From the NCBI GenBank assembly GCA_964626205.1, contig CAZVED010000002.1:62001-126000 (forward strand): DNA of 64,000 nucleotides, written 5' to 3'. Positions 50,493-57,820 of this stretch are shown here, piece by piece. Position numbers and translations under genes: made by a program. The first letter of the stretch is position 1, and each line of letters opens with the position of its first letter. The DNA comes from CAZVED01 sp964626205. GTDB lineage: Bacteria; Patescibacteriota; Patescibacteriia; SG8-24. A model generated the notes under the pieces. The model had not been told where the DNA came from and made no database searches. It saw only the letters and a program-made list of their open reading frames with translations.

Positions 50493-51644
50493 CTACAACA
50501 CGTGCCCCGCCGCGATGATCGTCTCAATGAGCGCGCCTGCGGCAAGCAGGACCATAGACGCATACGCCACCCAGAGTGGCACGCCGAGTACTTTTCCCGT
50601 GACCGCTTTCTGCCTCGTGACTGCGACATAGAGCATGGACACGAGCACGGCAGTAATACCACCGAACACTGCTCCAGAGAAACTGATGATTGCCACGAAA
50701 TCCTTTGCACCAAGCAAGAAGACGGCCAACGGAACGCCGCCTGTGAGGAACCACGCCACGAGGTGCGGAAGTTTGAAGTCGTACTCGAACGTGTTCTGGA
50801 GGTTGATAGCCGTCGCGAAGAACGATGTCGCGACCGCAAGGAACCCGAACGCCGCGACCGTGACACCGACGCGCGCACCGAGCACGCCGATGATACCCGC
50901 GACGGCGTCTCCCGTCGTGGCAGGGCCGGTCAGTCCCCAAACAAGAAATCCGAATGCTGCGGTAAAGACTGTCGCGATAAGCGTGCCGACGACGATAGCA
51001 AGCCGATACCGCTCATGCCGTCCTTCGAAGATGTCTTCCATTTCCGGAATAACAGGCAGCCCTGTCAGCGAAAACAGGATGACGCCGTACGGCAAGAAAA
51101 GATCCGCACCGACGAACCACGGGAGGAAATCCGCCTGCACGTGCGGGACACTCATCCCGAGGATGAGCAACATCGCCGCAAGCAAGCCGATAGTGGCGAA
51201 CAAATCGATGCGCGCGACGACGTTCAAGCCGAAGAAGATGACGCACGCACCCACAATCGCCCAACCGATCTGATAGGTGAACACGGTTCCTCCAAGGAAC
51301 GGCGCGAGCAACGTATGCAAGAACGTTCCACCGACGATGACGTACGCGAGCATGCCGCCCCAGAATCCGAGCACGGTTGCGACGGCGGCAACGCGTTTTG
51401 CGCGCGGACCAATGTACCGGGCGACGAGTCCGGGCAGCCGCTGCGGGTCCCCGCTCGCGATGGCCGCCTCGGCGAAGAACAGGTGTTGAAGTACCTGGAT
51501 GCCACCGAGAACGACGAAGTACAGCAACGCCAGGCCGACACCCACCTGCGAAAGCGCGTACGGCAACCCAAAAAGCCCGACGCCAATGATGGTGCCGACG
51601 AGCGTCGCGACAGCGGTGACGAATTGGCGATTCTCCTTGGTCAT
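50493..51644 (-). CDS. Amino-acid permease (aromatic/AAAP-type)
   Basis: 383 residues with 11 hydrophobic segments. The N-terminal VGTIIGVGLFGLPYALSQVG is the signature of the TyrP/Mtr and AAAP permeases; VAARIDLFA-like and LPVIPEMEDIF also fit. Probably imports an amino acid by proton symport; the substrate is not predictable. Valuable for a host with reduced biosynthesis. An extended -10 box six bases upstream makes the message leaderless. Confidence 0.88.
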   Translation of the reverse strand: MTKENRQFVTAVATLVGTIIGVGLFGLPYALSQVGVGLALLYFVVLGGIQVLQHLFFAEAAIASGDPQRLPGLVARYIGPRAKRVAAVATVLGFWGGMLAYVIVGGTFLHTLLAPFLGGTVFTYQIGWAIVGACVIFFGLNVVARIDLFATIGLLAAMLLILGMSVPHVQADFLPWFVGADLFLPYGVILFSLTGLPVIPEMEDIFEGRHERYRLAIVVGTLIATVFTAAFGFLVWGLTGPATTGDAVAGIIGVLGARVGVTVAAFGFLAVATSFFATAINLQNTFEYDFKLPHLVAWFLTGGVPLAVFLLGAKDFVAIISFSGAVFGGITAVLVSMLYVAVTRQKAVTGKVLGVPLWVAYASMVLLAAGALIETIIAAGHVL

Positions 51645-51650
51645 GACGAC

Positions 51651-51659
51651 AGTATAGCA
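51651..51659 (-). promoter_or_regulatory. Extended -10 promoter of the permease gene
   Basis: Minus strand TGCTATACT, six bases before ATG; the first codon should be the transcription start. Confidence 0.7.
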
Positions 51660-51720
51660 GGCTTCCCTTTCCTTGCGGAAACGACTACCGTTACCAAGTC
51701 ATGACACGGAAGGAGTGGTC

Positions 51721-52320
51721 ATGCGCACAAAGCGTCCAGTGCTCATTCTCATCGATGGGTTCCGTCTCGGACCATCGAACCTCGTCCTTGTTTCCCGATA
51801 CTACGAATCGCTGGGATTCATCGTGGAACGCATCCCGTTCGACCGCACGGACATCCTCGATCTCAGCGAATATGGCATGAGTGTCGCGGCATTCATTGTC
51901 GGCGCGCATCGCCGCTACCCGGACTGCGATCTGTACTCCCTCGCCTACAGCATGGGAGGCCTCGCGATGCTCGACGCCATCAAGAGCGGCGGTATCGGCC
52001 CCCTCATCCGTGGTGCCGTGAGCTATGGCACGCCCTACCGCGGCCTCCCCATCGCGAGCATCGCGACGCCGCTCGGCGCCGTCTGGCGCACGATTTCCCA
52101 CCTGCGCCTCCTGAGTCCGTATCTGCGTCGGCTCCACGCACTCCCGATGCCGGACGGTCTCCCTATCGTCTCCATCGCCGGCGCCGGAGACCTCATCTGT
52201 CCGGCTCCGCTCTGTCACCTCAAAGGGGGCGAAAACGTCATCGTTGCCGGCGGTCACATGACCTTCATGTACCGCACGAGCCTCCACGACCGCATCGCGA
52301 AGCGCCTGCTTAAGCGCTAA
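51721..52320 (+). CDS. Lipase-like alpha/beta hydrolase
   Basis: 199 residues, start set by GGAAGGAG before the ATG at 51721. Nucleophile S77 in LAYSMGG, acid in IAGAGDLICP, His in VAGGHMTFM; this is the order of lipases and PGAP1-like hydrolases. Cytosolic, since no signal is visible. Stand-alone gene with terminator (52325-52350). Substrate unknown. Confidence 0.8.
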   Translation: MRTKRPVLILIDGFRLGPSNLVLVSRYYESLGFIVERIPFDRTDILDLSEYGMSVAAFIVGAHRRYPDCDLYSLAYSMGGLAMLDAIKSGGIGPLIRGAVSYGTPYRGLPIASIATPLGAVWRTISHLRLLSPYLRRLHALPMPDGLPIVSIAGAGDLICPAPLCHLKGGENVIVAGGHMTFMYRTSLHDRIAKRLLKR

Positions 52321-52324
52321 TCTT

Positions 52325-52350
52325 CCGCCCCATCACACGGGGCGGTTTTT
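52325..52350 (+). terminator. Terminator of the lipase-like gene
   Basis: CCGCCCC / GGGGCGG followed by TTTTT. Confidence 0.85.
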
Positions 52351-52387
52351 CGTCCACTCCCCGTCCCCACCTTCTCCCCATTTCCCG

Positions 52388-52416
52388 TTGAAGTTCCCCC
52401 TGCCTTCCCGTACACT
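52388..52416 (+). promoter_or_regulatory. Promoter of dnaB
   Basis: TTGAAG (52388-52393), 17-bp spacer, TACACT (52411-52416). Leader of about 8 nt without a ribosome-binding site. Confidence 0.75.
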
Positions 52417-52430
52417 TGCCGAAGTACCCT

Positions 52431-53873
52431 ATGGCGAACGACCGCATCCCACCGCAAAATCTCGAAGCCGAGCAATCCCTGCTCGGTGCCATTCTTATCG
52501 ACAAGGATGCGCTTATCCGGCTTGGCGACACGGTCCATTCGGATGACTTCTATAAACAGGCGCATTCGGATATCTTCGATGCCATCCGCGAGCTCTCCGA
52601 CCGCCGCGAACCAGTCGACCTGCTCTCGCTTTCCAACCGTCTCAACGAAAAAGGTCGGCTCGAAGCCATCGGTGGCCGCGCCTATCTCATCCAGCTCACG
52701 AGCATGGTGGCGACCGCCGCGCATGTGGTGCACTACGGCGAAATCGTCCAGCGTAAGGCCACGCTACGGCGTCTCATGGCCGCAGGAACGGACATCACCG
52801 GCATGGCGTTCCAGGAAGAAGAGAGCCTCGACACGGTCCTCGATGAAGCCGAACGCAAGCTTTTCTCCGTAACGCAGAACTACGTCAAAACCGCGTTCTC
52901 TCCCATCTCCGACGCGCTCAGCGTGGCATTCGAGCGCATCGATGAGCTTCACCGCGAAAAAGGCAAGCTCCGCGGCATCCCGACCGGCTTCACCGACCTC
53001 GATGCCAAGCTCGGTGGCTTCCAAAAATCCGACCTCATCATCCTTGCTGCGCGTCCATCGGTCGGAAAAACGTCGTTTGCGCTCGATATCGCCCGCCAAT
53101 CCGCAGTAAAATACAAAATGCCAGTCGGCCTCTTCTCGCTCGAAATGAGCAAGGATCAATTAGTCGACCGTATGCTCTGCGCGGAAGCCGGCGTAGACTT
53201 GTGGCGCATGCGCACCGGCAACCTCGACGACAAGGGCAGTGGCGACAACAACGACTTCACGCGCATCGGCCACGCCATGGGTAATCTCTCCGAGGCCCCT
53301 ATCTACATCGACGATACGCCGAACGTGAACATCATGGATATCCGCACCAAGGCGCGTCGCCTGCAAAGCGAGCACGGTCTCGGTATGCTCATCATCGACT
53401 ATCTCCAGCTCATGGAGTCGCGCCACGGCAACAAGAACTCCGACAACCGCGTCAACGAAGTCGCCGAAATCTCCCGTGGTCTCAAGGGAATCGCGCGCGA
53501 ACTCAACATCCCGGTCCTTGCACTGTCGCAGCTCTCGCGCGCGGCAGAAAACGTGAAACCCGCCATCCCGAAGCTGTCCCACCTGCGCGAGTCAGGCTCC
53601 ATCGAGCAAGACGCGGACGTGGTCATGTTCATCTACCGCAAGGCCGCAGACGGCAACTACCGCAAGGACGAGATTCCGTTGGACGAACGCTACTTGGCGG
53701 AAATCCACATCGCCAAGCACCGTAACGGCCCAACCGGCATCGTTCCTCTCTACTTCGACGAAGCGCGCACCAGTTTCCGGAACCTGGAAAAGAACATGGC
53801 GATGGCGACCAGCTTCTCCTCTGGTCCAGCCGAAAGTCGGCAGCATCAGCGCCAGCCGGAACCGCAATTCTGA
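52431..53873 (+). CDS. dnaB: Replicative DNA helicase DnaB
   Basis: 480 residues from the ATG at 52431. N-terminal domain IPPQNLEAEQSLLGAILID, then the RecA-like domain with Walker A ARPSVGKTSFALDIA, LFSLEMSKDQLVDRML, LIIDYLQLM (Walker B) and LALSQLSRAAE, SGSIEQDADVVMFIYR. Hexameric helicase at the replication fork. The C-terminal 25 residues are Ser/Gln-rich. No intein is present. Confidence 0.97.
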   Translation: MANDRIPPQNLEAEQSLLGAILIDKDALIRLGDTVHSDDFYKQAHSDIFDAIRELSDRREPVDLLSLSNRLNEKGRLEAIGGRAYLIQLTSMVATAAHVVHYGEIVQRKATLRRLMAAGTDITGMAFQEEESLDTVLDEAERKLFSVTQNYVKTAFSPISDALSVAFERIDELHREKGKLRGIPTGFTDLDAKLGGFQKSDLIILAARPSVGKTSFALDIARQSAVKYKMPVGLFSLEMSKDQLVDRMLCAEAGVDLWRMRTGNLDDKGSGDNNDFTRIGHAMGNLSEAPIYIDDTPNVNIMDIRTKARRLQSEHGLGMLIIDYLQLMESRHGNKNSDNRVNEVAEISRGLKGIARELNIPVLALSQLSRAAENVKPAIPKLSHLRESGSIEQDADVVMFIYRKAADGNYRKDEIPLDERYLAEIHIAKHRNGPTGIVPLYFDEARTSFRNLEKNMAMATSFSSGPAESRQHQRQPEPQF

Positions 53874-53897
53874 CGCACACTAATCCATTTCAAGACC

Positions 53898-53966
53898 GTC
53901 ATTGCGAGGCCTGAAAGGCCGAAGCAATCCCGACGGGTTCGCCACGGCCTTCGGCCTCGCGATGAC
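53898..53966. repeat. Dispersed palindromic repeat, short copy
   Basis: 69 bp from GTCATTGCGAGGCC to GGCCTCGCGATGAC; the middle is shorter than in the other copies. It lies between dnaB and the ybaB start and may include the ybaB promoter or leader. Confidence 0.8.
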
Positions 53967-53976
53967 GACTACATCT

Positions 53977-54267
53977 ATGTTCAACAAGCTCAAGCAATTC
54001 AAAGATCTCCGCGACAAGGCTAAAACCATTCAATCAGAACTCGCCCAAGAAAAAGTCGAGGGTTCCGCCGCCTGGGGCAAGGTGAAGGTCGGCATGGACG
54101 GCAACCAAGCCGTCACCTCCGTCGACATCGACCCGGAGATGATGACCGACCGTGAGAAGCTGCAGTCCGCGCTCAAGGACGCGTTCACGGACGCCGTGAA
54201 GAAAGCACAGCAGAAGATGGTCGAAAAGATGAAGTCTTCCGGCGGTCTCGATATCCCTGGGATGTAA
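53977..54267 (+). CDS. ybaB: YbaB/EbfC nucleoid-associated protein
   Basis: 96 residues from the ATG at 53977. KLKQFKDLRDKAKTIQSELA, then VKVGMDGNQAVTSVDIDPEM and a helix rich in Lys (AFTDAVKKAQQKMVEKMK). Small DNA-binding dimer, usually encoded just before recR, as here (18 bp gap). Confidence 0.92.
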   Translation: MFNKLKQFKDLRDKAKTIQSELAQEKVEGSAAWGKVKVGMDGNQAVTSVDIDPEMMTDREKLQSALKDAFTDAVKKAQQKMVEKMKSSGGLDIPGM

Positions 54268-54285
54268 GCCGACTGAACGGATCGC

Positions 54286-54954
54286 ATGCCGAAGTTTCCC
54301 AAACCGATCGAGACCCTCATCGAGGAGCTCGGAGCGCTTCCCGGCGTCGGACCGAAAACGGCCGAACGCTATGCTTTTTCGCTGCTCAAGCGCAGCAAGG
54401 GCGAGCGAGAGCGTCTTGCCGCAGCCATCCTCCACACCGATCAGAGCCTCGGACCGTGCTCCCAATGCCGCAACTACACCGAGCAGGATCCGTGTTCCAT
54501 CTGCGCGGACGTGAAGCGTGAACGCGACGTCATCTGCGTCGTCGCGACCGAGCAGGACCTCATCGCCGTCGAGCACACCGCGGAACACCGCGGCCTGTAC
54601 CATATCCTCGGCGGCGTGCTTTCGGCGGCCGACGGCATCACACCCGACCAGCTCACGGTCCGCGAGCTCATCACCCGCGTGAAGACCGAGCGTCCGAAGG
54701 AAGTCATTCTTGCCATGGACCCGACCATCGAGGGCGAGTCCACCATGCTCTACCTCACGCGCATGCTCCAGCCGCTTGCCGTGCGCCTCACCCGCCTCGC
54801 GCGCGGCCTCCCTATCGGCTCCGAACTCGGCTATGCGGACGAAGTCACGCTCACGGACGCTTTCCGCGGCAGGCGCGACCTCGCGCCGCAAGCAACACCC
54901 GCAGCGGAGCCAGCACGCGAACGTCAGCATACGGCAGAACAACCTCCATTCTAA
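54286..54954 (+). CDS. recR: Recombination protein RecR
   Basis: 222 residues. Helix-hairpin-helix LGALPGVGPKTAERYAF, four-cysteine zinc finger (CSQC...CSIC), Toprim domain with VVATEQDLIAVE and AMDPTIEGESTMLYL, then LARGLPIGSELGYADEVTLT. It works with RecO/RecF in gap repair. The last 25 residues are a Gln/Pro/Glu-rich tail. Confidence 0.96.
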   Translation: MPKFPKPIETLIEELGALPGVGPKTAERYAFSLLKRSKGERERLAAAILHTDQSLGPCSQCRNYTEQDPCSICADVKRERDVICVVATEQDLIAVEHTAEHRGLYHILGGVLSAADGITPDQLTVRELITRVKTERPKEVILAMDPTIEGESTMLYLTRMLQPLAVRLTRLARGLPIGSELGYADEVTLTDAFRGRRDLAPQATPAAEPARERQHTAEQPPF

Positions 54955-54982
54955 GAAAAACCGGCTCACTGCCGGTTTTTTC
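54955..54982 (+). terminator. Terminator of ybaB-recR
   Basis: AAAAACCGGC / GCCGGTTTTT. Confidence 0.85.
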
Positions 54983-55058
54983 CTACCCCTTGCCCATACC
55001 ACCCCCGCCTGCAACAATGCACTTGGCGATACTGCCCTTCACCAAGGAAGGAGACGCC

Positions 55059-55715
55059 ATGCTCGTAGAACCTCCATTGGCACAGCGCCGCATCTTCCGT
55101 CGCGCCATCAAAGCGACGGTCCGTATCGATTGCGACACACCGAGCAAGGCCGGTGCGCGCATCGGGACCGGCATCGTCCTCACGCGGGATGGCTACATCC
55201 TTACCGCGTACCATGTCGTGAAGCGTCGTCCGGTCATGTACGTCAGTCGTCTCCGGCTGGATGACGACGAATGGAAGATCCATGCCTGGGGACGCTATAC
55301 TGCGGATCTCGTCTATCACGACGTGAAGACCGACATCGCCATCCTCAAGCTCCGTCGCCCGCCGAAAACGCTGGCTGTAGCGAAGCTCGGGAAGTCCGAT
55401 CGGATCAAGCCCGGCAACGAGATCTTCCGCGTCGGCTGCGACGACTACGAACTCGCGAGCGGGTACGTCTACGACGTGAAGGCACGCAGCTCCATGGGCG
55501 CACCCCACCACTGCGTCAGCATGCTCGCGGCGCAGGGAATGAGCGGAGGGCCGGCATTCGACAAACAGTGTCGCGTCGTCGGCTCCACGCTGGAGCTCCA
55601 CGGCGTCAGCACCGTCCCGCAATGGATGTCATACCTCCCTATCGACGAGATTCGGCGCCGCATCTTCTCCCGCAAAGCCCTTCTGGAAGTCTTTCCGGAA
55701 GCAGCAAAGCTCTGA
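55059..55715 (+). CDS. Trypsin-like serine protease without export signal
   Basis: 218 residues, start fixed by AAGGAAGGAG before the ATG at 55059. Triad H52 (TAYHVV), D92 (KTDIAIL) and S162 (GMSGGPAF) of the chymotrypsin/HtrA fold. No signal peptide, membrane helix or PDZ domain is visible, so it may act in the cytoplasm, unusual for this fold. Stand-alone gene with terminator. Distinct from the membrane-anchored protease at 19261. Confidence 0.82.
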   Translation: MLVEPPLAQRRIFRRAIKATVRIDCDTPSKAGARIGTGIVLTRDGYILTAYHVVKRRPVMYVSRLRLDDDEWKIHAWGRYTADLVYHDVKTDIAILKLRRPPKTLAVAKLGKSDRIKPGNEIFRVGCDDYELASGYVYDVKARSSMGAPHHCVSMLAAQGMSGGPAFDKQCRVVGSTLELHGVSTVPQWMSYLPIDEIRRRIFSRKALLEVFPEAAKL

Positions 55716-55719
55716 ATCG

Positions 55720-55751
55720 CAAAACCCGCTCCTGTACGGAGCGGGTTTTTT
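55720..55751. terminator. Bidirectional terminator
   Basis: AAAACCCGCTCC / GGAGCGGGTTTT with A and T runs; ends the protease gene and can end rplU on the other strand. Confidence 0.85.
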
Positions 55752-55810
55752 GTATCCATGAACGGGATCCCAGACAGCCCTTCAGGCTTCCGGGATGACC
55801 TGAGTACAGG

Positions 55811-56128
55811 TCACTTGATTGCCTCGATCTTGATGGACGTGAACGGCTGGCGATGACCGGCCGTGCGGCGATAGCGAGTCTTGTTCTTGTACTTCACGAC
55901 GGCAACCTTCTTGGCGCGGCCCTGGGCGAGCACGCTAGCGCTGACCGTCGCGCCCTTCACCTCAGGAGCACCGACTTTTACGCCGGACCCGTCTTCGTTG
56001 GCGACAAGCAGCGGAGCGAACGTCAGGCTCGCACCCTTTTCCTCTTCCAACTTTTCCACCTTCAACGTGTCCCCGACTTTCACGAGGTACTGCTTTCCGC
56101 CGGTAGCGATGACTGCGATGTGTGCCAT
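55811..56128 (-). CDS. rplU: 50S ribosomal protein L21
   Basis: 105 residues from the ATG at 56128. AVIATGGKQYLVKVGDTLKVE, then VLAQGRAKKVAVVKYKNKTRY and the C-terminal GHRQPFTSIKI. Normal length. The usual partner rpmA (L27) does not follow; the next downstream sequence is a terminator. Confidence 0.96.
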   Translation of the reverse strand: MAHIAVIATGGKQYLVKVGDTLKVEKLEEEKGASLTFAPLLVANEDGSGVKVGAPEVKGATVSASVLAQGRAKKVAVVKYKNKTRYRRTAGHRQPFTSIKIEAIK

Positions 56129-56153
56129 ACTGTATGCATTAGTGATAGGGGGA

Positions 56154-56182
56154 ATGCTACCCGAACCCCGTTTACCTGTCAA
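56154..56182 (-). promoter_or_regulatory. Promoter of rplU
   Basis: Minus strand TTGACA (56177-56182), 17-bp spacer, TAGCAT (56154-56159). The -35 box is inside the last codons of the DUF192 gene. Leader about 20 nt. Confidence 0.82.
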
Positions 56183-56645
56183 CCTCCCACGCGACCGGTA
56201 TACCCGCCCTAAGCCCGTGTGTCGCCGCAAACCCCGCGCGGACCTCCAGGACCGCATCTGCAGCCTCACGAGGGGTATAGACGGGCAAAGATCCGTCCGG
56301 CCCTGGTGGCGGGACATCCATGGCCATATCCACGATTTCCCCCTGTCGTATCCAGATGATGTCGATGGGGAAGGTCATGTCCTGCATCCAGAACTGGTGC
56401 CGCGCCGGCACCTCGAAAAGGAACAGCATCCCTTCATCCTCCCTCAACCCACTCCTGCCAGAGAGGCCCTGAGCACGTTCCGCGGGCGTGGCAACGACGT
56501 CTGCGCGGACCGTAACGCTATCACCAACAACGACCGTGGCGACAGGCAGGCGGTTGCCGAAGAACGTCAGATACAGCCATGCAGCAGCCATGGCCGCTAC
56601 GACCGCACCGAACATTGCCGATTGAGACAAGGGCGAGAGCTTCAT
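56172..56645 (-). CDS. DUF192 protein with N-terminal membrane anchor
   Basis: 157 residues. Membrane segment at about 10-29, then the DUF192 core: VVATPAERAQGLSGRSGLRE, DEGMLFLFEVPARHQFWMQD, MTFPIDIIWIRQGEIVDM and VLEVRAGFAATHGLRAG. Members are exported or anchored small beta-barrels of unknown function, common in bacteria and archaea. Three bases after the WecA-like gene, so one operon. Confidence 0.88.
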   Translation of the reverse strand: MKLSPLSQSAMFGAVVAAMAAAWLYLTFFGNRLPVATVVVGDSVTVRADVVATPAERAQGLSGRSGLREDEGMLFLFEVPARHQFWMQDMTFPIDIIWIRQGEIVDMAMDVPPPGPDGSLPVYTPREAADAVLEVRAGFAATHGLRAGIPVAWEVDR

Positions 56646-56648
56646 ACC

Positions 56649-57731
56649 TCACCCTTTCTTCCTGCGCCCAACGGTCACCGTCCATGCGGCGACCGAGAAC
56701 GCGACAAGACTCATGACCATGCCGAGCGCCACGATTTTTTGCGATCCGTGCAGGAAGAGCGTCGAGGTGCCGAACAGTGTCGCGACGAAATAGAAGATGA
56801 GTACGGCCTGCCGTTCGCTGAATCCCCAGTCGAGCAGGCGGAAATGCAGGTGCAGACGGTCGCCAGAGAACGGTGACTTGCGCTCCACGACGACGCGACG
56901 GAGGACGACGAATGTCGCGTCGAACAGCGGCAGACCGAGGACAAGCAGTGTCGTTGCTATCTTCCCGCCAGAGATGATGGCGAGCGTACCAAGCAAGAAC
57001 CCCGCCAAGAGCGACCCGCTCTCGCCAAGGAAGATGCGTGCCGGATGGAAATTGAAAACGAGTACCCCCGCGAATGCACCAGCGACCGCAAGCGCAAGGA
57101 GCGCGGTATCCGGCTGACCGACATCGCCTAAGAAACTCACGGCAGCGATGACGAGTCCGCCGATGACCGCGATACCCGCGACCAAGCCGTCCAAGCCGTC
57201 GAGCAGCTTGGTGGTGTAGGTCATCGTCAGGAGCCAAACCATCGTGAACACGTCAGAAAGCAGCGTAATGCGGTACGGCAAGCCGTCGAACCACAGGACC
57301 GTGAACCGGTACGGATCGAGATGGATGATGCCACCGAACGGGTTCGTGACCGTCGCGATGCCGATACCGCTCGCGATGATGACAAGCACTGCCGCGATCG
57401 GCCAGACGATTTGCGCCGCTGGGCGTAGACGCCGGATATCATCCCAGATGCCGCCAACAAGAAGAAGCGTCATCGCGATTACGATGCCGACAACATGCTT
57501 CACTTCGATATGCACGGAGGGTAGCCACCCATATGCGACCGCAACGACGAGCGCCGTAACGATGCCAGCGAAGACCGCGACACCCCCCAGCAGCGGTGTC
57601 TCGCGGTCGTGAAGTTTGCGCACGCCGTCCGGTCGGTCGACCGCGCCAATATGACGCGCAAGCCGCATGACGAGCGGTACCGTCGCTACAGCAATGACGA
57701 AGGCGACAAAGAATGTGAGAAGATGCGACAT
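56649..57731 (-). CDS. WecA/TagO-like UDP-GlcNAc phosphotransferase
   Basis: 360 residues, about 10-11 membrane segments. Family motifs: VRKLHDRETPLLGGVAVF, GGIWDDIRRL (Mg-binding DD), TKLLDGLDGLVAG, FNFHPARIFLGESGSLLAG (GESGS in place of the usual GDSGS) and DRLHLHFRLLDWGF. It attaches a sugar-1-phosphate to undecaprenyl phosphate, the first lipid-linked step that could feed the glycan operon at 1.7-8 kb. A TGCTACGCT extended -10 lies upstream. Confidence 0.9.
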   Translation of the reverse strand: MSHLLTFFVAFVIAVATVPLVMRLARHIGAVDRPDGVRKLHDRETPLLGGVAVFAGIVTALVVAVAYGWLPSVHIEVKHVVGIVIAMTLLLVGGIWDDIRRLRPAAQIVWPIAAVLVIIASGIGIATVTNPFGGIIHLDPYRFTVLWFDGLPYRITLLSDVFTMVWLLTMTYTTKLLDGLDGLVAGIAVIGGLVIAAVSFLGDVGQPDTALLALAVAGAFAGVLVFNFHPARIFLGESGSLLAGFLLGTLAIISGGKIATTLLVLGLPLFDATFVVLRRVVVERKSPFSGDRLHLHFRLLDWGFSERQAVLIFYFVATLFGTSTLFLHGSQKIVALGMVMSLVAFSVAAWTVTVGRRKKG

Positions 57732-57761
57732 ACGTTTCCCGCTCAGCGTAGCATTTCACGG

Positions 57762-57805
57762 AAAAAAAAGAGAGGGCAGCCACCACGTGAGTGATGTCTG
57801 CCCTC
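57762..57805 (-). terminator. Terminator of the 57821 gene
   Basis: GAGGGCAG / CTGCCCTC with an 18-base loop and eight T on the minus strand; the T-run borders the WecA-like gene promoter. Confidence 0.8.
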
Positions 57806-57820
57806 CAAGACCCGTCAGGC

